Positions 1 to 7,770 of a stretch of 19,054 bases of DNA are shown here, piece after piece. Each line of letters opens with the position of its first letter. Within the stretch, counting starts at the first letter, position 1. Position numbers and translations under genes: made by a program. Source of the stretch: Methanosarcinales archaeon (GTDB taxonomy: Archaea; Halobacteriota; Methanosarcinia; Methanosarcinales; EX4572-44); NCBI GenBank assembly GCA_004212095.1, contig RXIJ01000042.1, positions 1 through 19,054 on the forward strand, written 5' to 3'. Under the pieces are notes generated by a model. That model ran no database searches. It was not told where the DNA came from and was given only the letters and a program-made list of their open reading frames with translations.

Positions 1-1
1 T

Positions 2-142
2 GTCAATGGTGTGTATGAAAAAATGCTGAAAGAAGAGACGCTATCTAAAAAATGGGTAAAAATAGATGGAAATCAAGAGTTGAGCATAATAGAGAATAGT
101 GCAAAATATAAAATAAAAAGAATGTTTAAATCTCAAGTTTGA
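2..142 (+). CDS. C-terminal end of an unrecognised protein, cut by the window edge
   Basis: An open frame runs from base 2 to a TGA at 140-142 and gives the last 46 residues of a protein, starting VNGVYEKMLKEE and ending KRMFKSQV. No start codon with a ribosome site is needed, because the frame is open to the left edge. The tail is lysine-rich and hydrophilic, without membrane segments or recognisable motifs. I do not recognise the family. It could also be a chance open frame, as 46 codons is short in AT-rich DNA. Confidence 0.4.
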   Translation, partial: VNGVYEKMLKEETLSKKWVKIDGNQELSIIENSAKYKIKRMFKSQV

Positions 143-176
143 GAACTTTATATTAGCTAATAATTGCCTTCCTGCG

Positions 177-209
177 CCCCATTTATTCCCCATTCCCTTC
201 CATTTCCCC
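177..209 (-). other. Possible G-quadruplex motif on the minus strand
   Basis: The plus strand has C-tracts at 177-180, 188-191, 195-197 and 206-209, with spacers of 7, 3 and 8 bases. The minus strand therefore reads as four G-runs close enough to fold into a G-quadruplex. The motif sits in a strongly C-rich, G-poor stretch (about 171-283) that includes a 10-base direct repeat CCTGCGCCCC at 171-180 and 226-235. No gene is visible here. Formation of the structure is inference. Confidence 0.3.
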
Positions 210-533
210 ATAATCCTGAAACTGCCCTGCGCCCCCAAAACCACAATCATTCGACCCACGCACCACCCACTAAAAACCCGCTTTTTTCACCTGTGTAGTT
301 TGAGGTTTTCATGAAAAAAGAAGCATTTATAAGAAATGAACTGCAATATTTCATTACCCACATAGATCTCGTAACAATGGCATGAAGTATCACGTGGCGT
401 AAACCACATAAGAAAAAGTATGGCTACCTGAAGCCCCGAAAAAAAATAGCTGATCCAATTTGTTCTTCGAAGACATTTTAATCGAGTACACCGAGGACGA
501 ACTGGCAAGTAAAGCACTTAAAAACGTCATTAT

Positions 534-830
534 CCTGATGTCAATATGTTCAGTGATTTCCTGAAAACGATGCGATAGAAGTATTAGATATTGAATGACA
601 GTGCCTGCCACAAGATCATAATTATGGATCAGGGAAATGTGAATGAAGAAACAATCAGATACCTGTGGTGGCTTATTCGGTATAATTTCCATTTCATATC
701 AATGGTACGATCGAGCAGTGTCGGGCGTTTTGTGAAGAATCTTGAAAATTGGGGTGCTGCGGTACGATGTGAAGCTGAAACCTTGCCCTCACAACGTGGA
801 ATAATTGCGAAATTGAGTATGTTTCGATGA
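534..830 (+). pseudogene. Decayed transposase fragment (IS4 superfamily, IS1634-like)
   Basis: One reading frame from 534 to about 830 gives PDVNMFSDFLKTM, two in-frame stops (TAG at 576-578 and 585-587), then a longer open stretch containing IIIMDQGNVNEETI and a segment reading FHFISMVRSSSVGRFVKNLE. This pattern, D-x-G-N followed by an aromatic segment with a hydrophobic 'F-I/V-x-x-x-R/K' strand, resembles the central DDE region of IS1634/IS4-type transposases. No intact start, no C-terminal part and no terminal inverted repeats are visible, so the element is dead. The assignment rests on motif memory only. The rest of 143-954 shows nothing else that I can support, except the C-rich stretch near its start. 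Confidence 0.4.
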
Positions 831-954
831 GTTGGATGATAGTGGTTTCGGGTTTCCAAAGTCGAGTTTCATAATTCGTTATTGCCTATGTAAATCGCAA
901 GCTTTGTAGATTAGCAGGGTAAGGAAAACACATTAATAACACGGTGATAATTAT

Positions 955-1353
955 ATGGCTATGTCAGAGAGTCTGCTTGATAATCTAAAGCTTGAAAATG
1001 GGCTTGTAGTTGCCATTGCACAGGATTACAGAACAGGAGAGGTGTTGATGTGTGCATACATGAACCCTGAAGCAGTGGATGAAACAGTTAAGACTGGGAT
1101 TGCCCATTACTGGAGCCGCAGTCGCAAGAAACTATGGAAAAAAGGTGAAAGCTCGGGACACACCCAAAAAGTTCATGAAATTCTTGTAGACTGTGATGCG
1201 GATGCACTTCTGCTTAAAGTTGAGCAGGTTGGTGGAGCATGCCACATGGGTTACCGCTCCTGCTTTTATCGCAGAACAGATGGAAAGATCGTAGGGGAAA
1301 AATTATTTGATCCTGATAAGGTCTATAAAACGACAGCTAGACTGCAATCTTAG
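955..1353 (+). CDS. hisI: Phosphoribosyl-AMP cyclohydrolase (HisI)
   Basis: This enzyme opens the purine ring of phosphoribosyl-AMP, the third step of histidine biosynthesis, in the cytoplasm. The 132-residue protein has the usual length of the stand-alone archaeal/bacterial form, without the HisE pyrophosphatase domain. Visible signatures are MCAYMNPEA (32-40), HYWSRSRKKLWKKGESSGH (51-69) and the metal site VDCDADALL. Asp79, Asp81 and Asp83 are the expected magnesium ligands, and Cys80, Cys96 (GGACH) and Cys103 the expected zinc ligands. The start is well set by a GGTGAT Shine-Dalgarno sequence at 943-948, six bases before the ATG; a second Met two codons later is less likely. No other his gene is nearby. 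It converges on pfdA across 134 bases that hold an imperfect inverted repeat (CTTTGTGT near 1400-1407 and ACACAAAG near 1454-1461) but no clear terminator. Confidence 0.95.
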   Translation: MAMSESLLDNLKLENGLVVAIAQDYRTGEVLMCAYMNPEAVDETVKTGIAHYWSRSRKKLWKKGESSGHTQKVHEILVDCDADALLLKVEQVGGACHMGYRSCFYRRTDGKIVGEKLFDPDKVYKTTARLQS

Positions 1354-1487
1354 AATCAGCAAATGTTTCAACAGTAGATTTGAAATGCAACGACTTTGGC
1401 TTTGTGTTAAAACTCCGTCCTGTGTAGAAAGTCGAGCAATAATCCAACTTCATACACAAAGTCAACGACTTCCAAAAGTTTAAGTAG

Positions 1488-1937
1488 CTACGTTTGTTGT
1501 TGTTTTTGTTGTTGTACTTGTTGTTGTATTTGTGTTAACACCTGCTTAGTTTTTTTAAGTTCTGCTGTGGTTTGTGAAAGGTTTGTTTTTAACTGTTCTA
1601 TTACGCCTACAACTTCTTGTTTTCTTTTGATCAGTTCTTCTTTTGCTTCTTCAGTAGTTTTCGCTATGCACACACCACCACCAACCCCAATAATTACTGT
1701 GTCAGGTTTTGCCAGTACACCGTGTATAAATGATTCTGCACCTATTGGTATAAGAATCTCATCACCTTTTTCTACGTTATTCATTCTATCTGTAACCTCA
1801 ATAGCCCGTTCTATCTCACCAAGAGACATCTCTGTGATATTTAGTCTCTGGGAGATTGATTCTACCTCCTGCTGATACATTTGGTACTGGTAGAGTATTC
1901 CATCAACTTTTTCTTGTGTTAGCTCTTCCGGATTCAT
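1488..1937 (-). CDS. pfdA: Prefoldin subunit alpha
   Basis: Prefoldin is the hexameric (two alpha, four beta) chaperone that captures unfolded proteins with coiled-coil tentacles and passes them to the thermosome. The 149-residue product has the alpha-subunit layout: N-terminal helix (about 5-50), a beta-hairpin core with ILIPIGAESFIHG and VIIGVGGGVCIAKT (about 60-92), and a C-terminal coiled coil (about 94-140). The ATG overlaps the stop of the upstream ribosomal protein gene by four bases, so the two are translationally coupled. The last dozen residues are almost only glutamine (QIQQQVQQQKQQQT), encoded by a CAA/ACA-rich microsatellite. This tail is longer and more repetitive than I expect for the family. 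Confidence 0.93.
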   Translation of the reverse strand: MNPEELTQEKVDGILYQYQMYQQEVESISQRLNITEMSLGEIERAIEVTDRMNNVEKGDEILIPIGAESFIHGVLAKPDTVIIGVGGGVCIAKTTEEAKEELIKRKQEVVGVIEQLKTNLSQTTAELKKTKQVLTQIQQQVQQQKQQQT

Positions 1938-2116
1938 TTGGTAACCTCTTCGACATTGTTAATTTTAATATAGTTACGTTTTAGTCTGTGTTGACTTCCA
2001 ATAGTAGAATACGTTTTTTCAATGGCATTTTTTTCATTATTGCTTGTAACGGTCTTCGCAAATTTTTGCCATTTTGTCTTTACTCTAAAACTTCCTTGTA
2101 TGACAAAATTCTTCAT
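1934..2116 (-). CDS. rpl18a: Large ribosomal subunit protein L18Ae (LX/L20e)
   Basis: This is a small archaeal/eukaryotic-type protein of the 50S subunit. The 60-residue product begins MKNFVIQGSFRVK and contains WQKFAKTV and YSTIGSQHRLKRNYIKI, which match the archaeal LX pattern (a beta-strand, a W-Q-K-F motif, then S-x-x-G-S-x-H-x-x-K-R). An upstream in-frame ATG at 2149 would add 11 residues not usual for the family, so I chose the ATG at 2114-2116, which has GGAG about 12 bases upstream. Archaeal genomes often place this gene directly before pfdA, as here with a four-base overlap. The usual companions rpl39e, rpl31e, eif6 and ftsY are not next to it in this window. Confidence 0.85.
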   Translation of the reverse strand: MKNFVIQGSFRVKTKWQKFAKTVTSNNEKNAIEKTYSTIGSQHRLKRNYIKINNVEEVTK

Positions 2117-2164
2117 AATATCTATATACTCCATGTAATCTGGAAACATCTATTTGAATTTAAC

Positions 2165-2172
2165 TTATATAA
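2165..2172 (-). promoter_or_regulatory. Candidate TATA box for rpl18a-pfdA, possibly bidirectional
   Basis: TTATATAA is a perfect palindromic box A sequence in the divergent intergenic space. Reading leftward, transcription would begin about 25 bases away, near 2142, giving a leader of roughly 26 bases to the rpl18a ATG. Reading rightward, it could also serve the trehalose fusion gene, with a leader of about 85 bases. No mapped start site supports this. Confidence 0.45.
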
Positions 2173-2280
2173 TTGTTACTGATAATCAAATGTTGCTGAA
2201 AACTTTAAAGCAAGTGCTCCAGTTGTCAAGTGACCTCAATATTTATAAAGGGTAAATGGAAGTTAGATCTAATTGGAGAT

Positions 2281-5200
2281 ATGACAACGGTTATGAACCG
2301 TATTAACACACACAGTTTTACTATTTCAAGGTCAAGATATGATGCAGTTATCTTTGATCTCGATGGGGTTGTTACCAGAACTGCAAGGATGCATGCAGCC
2401 GCATGGAAGAAGCTCTTCGACCCGTATTTAAAAAATAAGTTTGAAGATTTTAAACCTTTTGACATGGATGACTATCATCGATATGTTGACGGTATGCCTC
2501 GCTACGACGGGGTGAAGAATTTTCTTGAGGCACGCGGTATAGAGCTTTCGTATGGCAAACCCGATGATTCATCTGACACTGAGACTGTTTGCGGTCTGGG
2601 AAATAAAAAAAATCAGACATTCCTCGAATGCCTGAAAGAAGAGGGTGTGGAAGTTTATCAGTCTTCTATTGATTTAATTAAGAAGTTGAAGGATAGAAAT
2701 TTTAAGACTGCTATTATATCCTCCAGTAAGAGTTGTGCCGAGGTTCTGGATGCAGCAAATATTTCCGATCTATTTAATGTTAAGGTAGACGGGGTCGATT
2801 CTGAAAGTCTTGACCTTAAAGGAAAGCCTGACCCAGCTATTTTTGTAGAAGCTTCCGATCGGCTGGAAGTTAATCCAAAAAGATGCGTGGTAGTCGAAGA
2901 TGCAATCTCAGGTGTCATGGCTGGGAGCAGGGGCGGGTTTGGTCTGGTTATTGGGGTAAACCGTGGTAAGCAGGAAAAAGCCCTTAAAGATTGTGGGGCT
3001 GACCTGGTAGTAGATGATTTGTCAGAAATTGAAATAGTGGTAAAGATTGATGACCTTTTAGATGGTTTAGAGCATTTCAAAGAGATCGAACAGCAGGTAA
3101 AAGACAAGAAAGTGGTGGTATTTTTAGACTACGACGGTACCCTTACTCCTATTGTAGCCCACCCAGAAGATGCAGTTCTTTCCGAAGATATGAAGAAAAC
3201 ACTGGTGATGCTATCTGATCAATGCGTTGTTGCAGTCATCAGTGGAAGAGACCTTGAAGATGTGAAAGAGCGTGTTGGAATCGATGGCATATACTATGCA
3301 GGAAGCCATGGTTTTGAGATCGAGGGACCGGGCTATCTAAAGATGGAGTACGAAAAAGCAGGGAGTTTTCTTCCGTTGCTTGATGAAGCTGAAGAAATGT
3401 TGAAGCAGCGACTGACTCACGTTGGCGGCTGCCAGGTGGAACGTAAGAAATTTTCTATTGCAGTTCATTACCGCAATGTAGAGGACAGGGATGTTAAGTT
3501 TATAGAAGAGGTTGTAAATCAGGCAGCCATGCATTATGCAAAACTTCGAGAGTCCTGTGGCAAAAAAGTCTATGAACTCCAGCCAAACGTTAATTGGGAT
3601 AAAGGCAAGGCTCTTTCGTGGCTTCTTGATGCAACAAAACTTGACAGGCCAGATACGATTCCTTTTTACATCGGTGACGATCTTACCGATGAAGATGCGT
3701 TTACAGTACTGCAAATGCAGGGCACTGGTGTGGTGGTGGGAGAAGGTTCACGCCATACTTCAGCTAAATACAGATTAAAAAACCCAGCACAGGTTGAGGT
3801 TTTTCTCCATGCCTTAAATATCCTACCGGAAGAAGGCACCGGCTGGTCGCTAATCTATAAAAACTTTAATTCTGAAGAGGAGGGCTTGCGTGAGGCGTTG
3901 TGCACACTTGGAAATGGCTACTTTGCTACCCGCGGGGCAGCTCCGGAATCCGGTGCTGATGAGATCCACTATCCAGGAACCTACCTGTCAGGAGGATACA
4001 ACAGGCTCAAAACAAAAATCGACAAATTCACTATAGAAAACGAGGACCTGGTCAACCTGCCAAACTGGCTCTACCTCAATTTTCGCATACCGGGTGAAGA
4101 CTGGTTTAATCTAACGGATGTAGATATTCTATCGTATCGGCAAGAACTGGACCTTAAAAAAGGAATACTTTATCGCACAGTTCATTTCAAAGATAAAAAT
4201 AACCGGCAAACGAGACTACTCAACCGCAGTCTTGTGCACATGGGTGATATGCATATAGCAGCAATAGAAACAGTGATTATCCCGGTAAACTGGTCCGGAA
4301 AAATAGAAATCTGCTCTGCACTGGATGGACAGGTAATCAATTCCGGGGTGAAAAGATATAAAAACCTGAATAACAAGCATCTTGAAGAAGTAGAGTCTAA
4401 GCAAGTTGATGATAATACGATCCTTCTTCAAGTGCGCACCAACCAGTCAAAGTTGGATATATCCGAAGCTTCAAGAACCAAGGTGTTTAAAGACGAATCG
4501 CCAATAATCACAGAACGGCTGCTCGTGAAAAAACCAGCATACATTGCCCAGCACTTCACAGTGGAACTTACTGAAGGGGAGACACTCAGTATAGAAAAAG
4601 TGGTCTCTCTTTTTACCTCGCGGGATGCCGCCATCTCAGAGTGCACTCTTGAATCAGAAAAGGCGGTGTTGGATGCACCGAGATTTAATGGTTTGCTCCA
4701 GACCCACACCACTGCTTGGAAACATTTGTGGCACACCTTTGAGATTAACTTGGGATTGAATAACTCCAACAATGGCAATCCTATCCAGAGAATCCTTCAT
4801 CTGTATACTTTCCACCTCATAGAGAGCGCTTCCATGCACTCACTGGATATTGATGTTGGGATGCCTTCTCGTGGCTGGCACGGCGAAGCTTATCGTGGGC
4901 ACATCTTCTGGGATGAGCTGATTATTTTCCCATTTCTTATCTACCGGGTTCCCCAGATTGCAAGAACACTGCTTATGTATCGATATCGTCGTCTCAAAGA
5001 AGCCAGGAAAGCTGCATACAGGCTTGGTTATAAAGGAGCCATGTATCCATGGCAGAGCGGGAGTAATGGGAGAGAAGAAAGTCAGAAGGTTCATCTCAAT
5101 CCCGTATCAGGGCACTGGATACGTGATAACACCCATCTTCAGCGTCACATAAATGCAGCTATTGTCTACAATATATGGCAGTATTACCAAGTCACCTGCG

Positions 5201-6264
5201 ACCTCGAATTTTTATCTTTTTATGGAGCCGAGATCATCCTCGAGATTGCACGTTTCTGGGCAAGTACAGCAACCTATAATAAAAAGCTTGACAGATACGA
5301 GATTCTCGGAGTGGTTGGGCCTGACGAGTACCACGACAGCTATCCTGGTGCAAAGAGTCCTGGTGTGAACAATAATGCTTATACCAATGTTATGGCTGTT
5401 TTTGTGTTGAATCGAGCCATTAAATTGTTTGAACTCCTACCTGAACAGCAACGGAGGGAGCTTTGTGAAAGGCTTGGTATAAACGAAGCGGAAAAAGTAA
5501 GATGGAAAGAAATAAGTCACAAGATGCTGGTTGTATTTCATGACGATGGAATCATTAGCCAGTTTGAAGGGTATGAGCACTTAGATGAGCTTAATTGGGA
5601 AAGATACCAAAAAAAATATGGGAATATAGAGCGGCTGGATCGCATTCTTGAGGCAGAAGGCGACACCACTAACCGGTACAAAGTATCCAAACAGGCAGAT
5701 GTTTTAATGCTTTTTTATCTCTTTTCATCTGAGGAATTAAGCCAACTATTTGGTCAGCTTGGTTATTCGTTTGAATATGAAACCATACCCAAAAATATTG
5801 ATTATTATCTGAAACGTACCTCCAATGGTTCATCACTGAGCTGGATTATTCATTCATGGGTAGCAGCCCGAAGAGATAGGAAACGTTCATGGGAGCTTTT
5901 TAACCAGGCTCTCAAGACCGATGTAGCGGATATTCAGGGAGGAACTACTTCCGAAGGTATACATCTGGGAGCTATGTCAGGATGTGTAGACATGGTCCAA
6001 AGATGTTATACAGGACTTGAGTCCAGAGGTAATATTCTGCGTTTCAATCCTGTGCTCCCTGAGGAATTAAAAAGAATAAGATTGCATCTGCGTTACCGGG
6101 GACATTTGTTTAAGCTGGATATTACTGCTGAAAAACTAAAAATAGAGGCTCTCCCGGGTGGGGCAAAACCAGTCAGGGTAGAGGCTAAAGGCAATTTTTT
6201 TGAACTTGGAGCAGGCGAAACAAAAGAAGTGGTGCTAAATGCCTCCACTCCACAGTATCGTTGA
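2281..6264 (+). CDS. Trifunctional fusion: beta-phosphoglucomutase-like HAD + trehalose-6-phosphate phosphatase + GH65 phosphorylase
   Basis: Numbering is from the ATG at 2281. Residues about 20-265 form a HAD phosphatase/mutase of beta-phosphoglucomutase type: nucleophile motif FDLDGVV (25-31), cap sequence VDGMPRYDGV, and KGKPDPAIF and VVEDAISGV downstream. Residues about 273-515 form a trehalose-6-phosphate phosphatase: FLDYDGTLTP with Asp283/Asp285, VISGRDLEDV, and GDDLTDEDAF (465-474). Residues about 523-1327 form a full GH65 enzyme: RGWHGEAYRGHIFWDEL (864-880), VVGPDEYH with likely general acid Glu1016, and a phosphate-loop-like GTTSEGIHLGAMSG. The same three-part architecture is known from mycobacterial OtsB1. 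The predicted route is T6P to trehalose, phosphorolysis to beta-glucose-1-phosphate and glucose, then glucose-6-phosphate. The GH65 could instead act on kojibiose, maltose or nigerose. A GTG at 2230 would add 17 non-family residues and lacks a ribosome site; GGAG lies just before 2281, though closer than ideal. No trehalose synthase (OtsA) is nearby. Confidence 0.92.
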   Translation: MTTVMNRINTHSFTISRSRYDAVIFDLDGVVTRTARMHAAAWKKLFDPYLKNKFEDFKPFDMDDYHRYVDGMPRYDGVKNFLEARGIELSYGKPDDSSDTETVCGLGNKKNQTFLECLKEEGVEVYQSSIDLIKKLKDRNFKTAIISSSKSCAEVLDAANISDLFNVKVDGVDSESLDLKGKPDPAIFVEASDRLEVNPKRCVVVEDAISGVMAGSRGGFGLVIGVNRGKQEKALKDCGADLVVDDLSEIEIVVKIDDLLDGLEHFKEIEQQVKDKKVVVFLDYDGTLTPIVAHPEDAVLSEDMKKTLVMLSDQCVVAVISGRDLEDVKERVGIDGIYYAGSHGFEIEGPGYLKMEYEKAGSFLPLLDEAEEMLKQRLTHVGGCQVERKKFSIAVHYRNVEDRDVKFIEEVVNQAAMHYAKLRESCGKKVYELQPNVNWDKGKALSWLLDATKLDRPDTIPFYIGDDLTDEDAFTVLQMQGTGVVVGEGSRHTSAKYRLKNPAQVEVFLHALNILPEEGTGWSLIYKNFNSEEEGLREALCTLGNGYFATRGAAPESGADEIHYPGTYLSGGYNRLKTKIDKFTIENEDLVNLPNWLYLNFRIPGEDWFNLTDVDILSYRQELDLKKGILYRTVHFKDKNNRQTRLLNRSLVHMGDMHIAAIETVIIPVNWSGKIEICSALDGQVINSGVKRYKNLNNKHLEEVESKQVDDNTILLQVRTNQSKLDISEASRTKVFKDESPIITERLLVKKPAYIAQHFTVELTEGETLSIEKVVSLFTSRDAAISECTLESEKAVLDAPRFNGLLQTHTTAWKHLWHTFEINLGLNNSNNGNPIQRILHLYTFHLIESASMHSLDIDVGMPSRGWHGEAYRGHIFWDELIIFPFLIYRVPQIARTLLMYRYRRLKEARKAAYRLGYKGAMYPWQSGSNGREESQKVHLNPVSGHWIRDNTHLQRHINAAIVYNIWQYYQVTCDLEFLSFYGAEIILEIARFWASTATYNKKLDRYEILGVVGPDEYHDSYPGAKSPGVNNNAYTNVMAVFVLNRAIKLFELLPEQQRRELCERLGINEAEKVRWKEISHKMLVVFHDDGIISQFEGYEHLDELNWERYQKKYGNIERLDRILEAEGDTTNRYKVSKQADVLMLFYLFSSEELSQLFGQLGYSFEYETIPKNIDYYLKRTSNGSSLSWIIHSWVAARRDRKRSWELFNQALKTDVADIQGGTTSEGIHLGAMSGCVDMVQRCYTGLESRGNILRFNPVLPEELKRIRLHLRYRGHLFKLDITAEKLKIEALPGGAKPVRVEAKGNFFELGAGETKEVVLNASTPQYR

Positions 6265-6320
6265 ATATCGAAGTAGGTCTGTTTAATAGTGAAATATGGA
6301 ATGAAAAGGTATTTCCGCGT

Positions 6321-6998
6321 TTATTCTATATGCTGTAGAAGTTTTAATATTTCCTCGTATTCTGCTTTACCATCGATATTTATTATTACTTTTTTAGTGC
6401 CTGCTTTAAAGACAAAGTCTTCATCTGGGTACACTACGATTACAACAAGTGTTGAACCTGCTGCACTCCATGTAGCAATCATCCCTTTAAGCGGAACGTT
6501 GTTACCATCAAGAGTGATATAGCCGCTGTATACCTTTGCTTCAGCTGTTTTTCCATTTTTCAGTGGTACTTGTGTTGTATTGATTTTATGAAAGTCTTTA
6601 ATATCCATCTTGGCAGCCATGTCTTTTACCTGTGTTGAGGCCATCTCCAAAACTATCTGTGATGGCAGTGGAATACCGGCAGGAAGCACAATTCGCGTTG
6701 CAACTATTCTGGATGTAGATATGTTCTTTACACTACTGTATGCACCAACCTGGCGCATCAAATACTCCTCAAGGGACTTGTCTGCATAATTGATCGTTGC
6801 AGTGTTGATTTTTATCTCTTTATCACCTATGTCAAAGGTTTTGGGCATGCTTGTAGTATCGCCAAGCTGTATCCAACCACATTCTTCAAGCATGCTTTCA
6901 TCGATGTGTGGAGGCGCTGCAGCCGGTGTTTCAAGACATCCTGAAAAGACAATAACTAACAACAACAATGGAAGAATAAATAGTTTTACTGACTTCAT
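6321..6998 (-). CDS. Predicted secreted lipoprotein of unknown function
   Basis: The 225-residue protein starts with a basic residue pair, a hydrophobic core (LFILPLLLLVIVF) and a lipobox-like VFSGC. Cys21 would be lipid-modified and anchor the protein outside the membrane. A short Ala/Pro linker follows, then a soluble domain of about 190 residues with alternating hydrophobic strands (for example MIATWSAAGSTLVVIVV near 172-188) and no catalytic motif that I recognise. The Shine-Dalgarno site is weak. It converges on the trehalose fusion gene across 56 bases. I do not recognise the family and assign no function; similar small orphan lipoproteins are common in Methanosarcina-type archaea. Confidence 0.7.
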   Translation of the reverse strand: MKSVKLFILPLLLLVIVFSGCLETPAAAPPHIDESMLEECGWIQLGDTTSMPKTFDIGDKEIKINTATINYADKSLEEYLMRQVGAYSSVKNISTSRIVATRIVLPAGIPLPSQIVLEMASTQVKDMAAKMDIKDFHKINTTQVPLKNGKTAEAKVYSGYITLDGNNVPLKGMIATWSAAGSTLVVIVVYPDEDFVFKAGTKKVIINIDGKAEYEEILKLLQHIE

Positions 6999-7084
6999 AA
7001 TTACTCAGTTACACTTTAATGTTAATTAGATATTATTGTATCGATCAGTATCTGTGGTTTGCATCGAAGACTTAACTTAATTCC

Positions 7085-7435
7085 TCACTTGTAACGACAG
7101 CACACATGAAACACTTTAGTCCGGGCTATTCTTAACCTGCCCTTCCATTCAGTTAGGCACACACTCCAAGCACCTTTAATATCCCTTTCTGCCTTTTCGT
7201 TTGCTCTGCAACTTCTTAAGATCAATGAAAGGAAGCACATGAACATACTGTCTTTTTTGACGTAAGCTGGCGTTACATCCGGATTATTCTTCAATACGTA
7301 GAATCCTTTTTCAACAACATCCTTACTTCTGTAAAGCGAAAGACACTCTTGCCAATTAAAATCACCCTTGCAAAGAAGAATAAACTTGCCCATTTTGTTA
7401 ACTCGCTGTGAGACAGCATTCTTTTTCAGGCTCAC
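7085..7435 (-). pseudogene. Transposase C-terminal remnant (IS1634-like, IS4 superfamily)
   Basis: The 116-residue frame contains MGKFILLCKGDFNWQECL, LYRSKDVVEKGFYVLKNN and MFMCFLSLILRS. This is the end of a DDE transposase: the Y-R-x-K-x-x-V-E-K-x-F block carries the catalytic Glu, and the following F-L-x-L-I-L segment is typical of IS1634/IS1549-type enzymes. An in-frame stop lies immediately upstream (7436-7438) and the only start is a GTG, so roughly the N-terminal three quarters of a normal transposase are missing. No terminal inverted repeats are seen. It cannot be an active transposase. Confidence 0.7.
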
Positions 7436-7770
7436 TTATTAATGTATCGAGCACTTTTCTTAGTAGTCTCTTTAAAAACGGCTGCAGGACACATATAGGA
7501 TCTAAGTTGTATCGATTAAAGACGCTCTACAACACTATACAACCTTTTAAAAAAGGATTTTCTCTCTTAATTTAAGCTACTTGAAATTCCTGAACATGCT
7601 CTGGTAAGTTGTGGTCATTTTTATACAATCGTGAGATAGCTTTTCCTGACAGTAAAGAAGTGCGGAGAACTGGAAAGACACCCCTTTTCTTTGCCCTTCT
7701 GCATAGGCTCCGCGGTTCGAGCACAGAACAACTCTATCAATGGACGTTCAATAAAACTTTTATGAAGGCA
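7436..7770. other. Intergenic stretch, no gene recognised; possible T-rich terminator of the hdr operon
   Basis: No protein or RNA gene is recognised here. An open frame at 7609-7812 on the plus strand has no ribosome site or family resemblance and runs into the fdhA-like gene antisense. Around 7543-7556 the sequence CCTTTTAAAAAAGG is an A/T-rich inverted repeat; read leftward it has a run of six T, which could end transcription of the minus-strand operon. It lies about 215 bases beyond the last stop codon, so the link is weak. Confidence 0.3.

Noticed and set aside
1460..1470. Ten-base match (GTCGTTGACT on the minus strand) to the IS200/IS605-like end at 17417-17426
   Set aside because: There is no adjacent hairpin, and one short match of this length can arise by chance in 19 kb.
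2230..2280. GTG start giving a longer trehalose fusion protein
   Set aside because: No Shine-Dalgarno site precedes it and the 17 added residues do not resemble the HAD family; the ATG at 2281 is preceded by GGAG.
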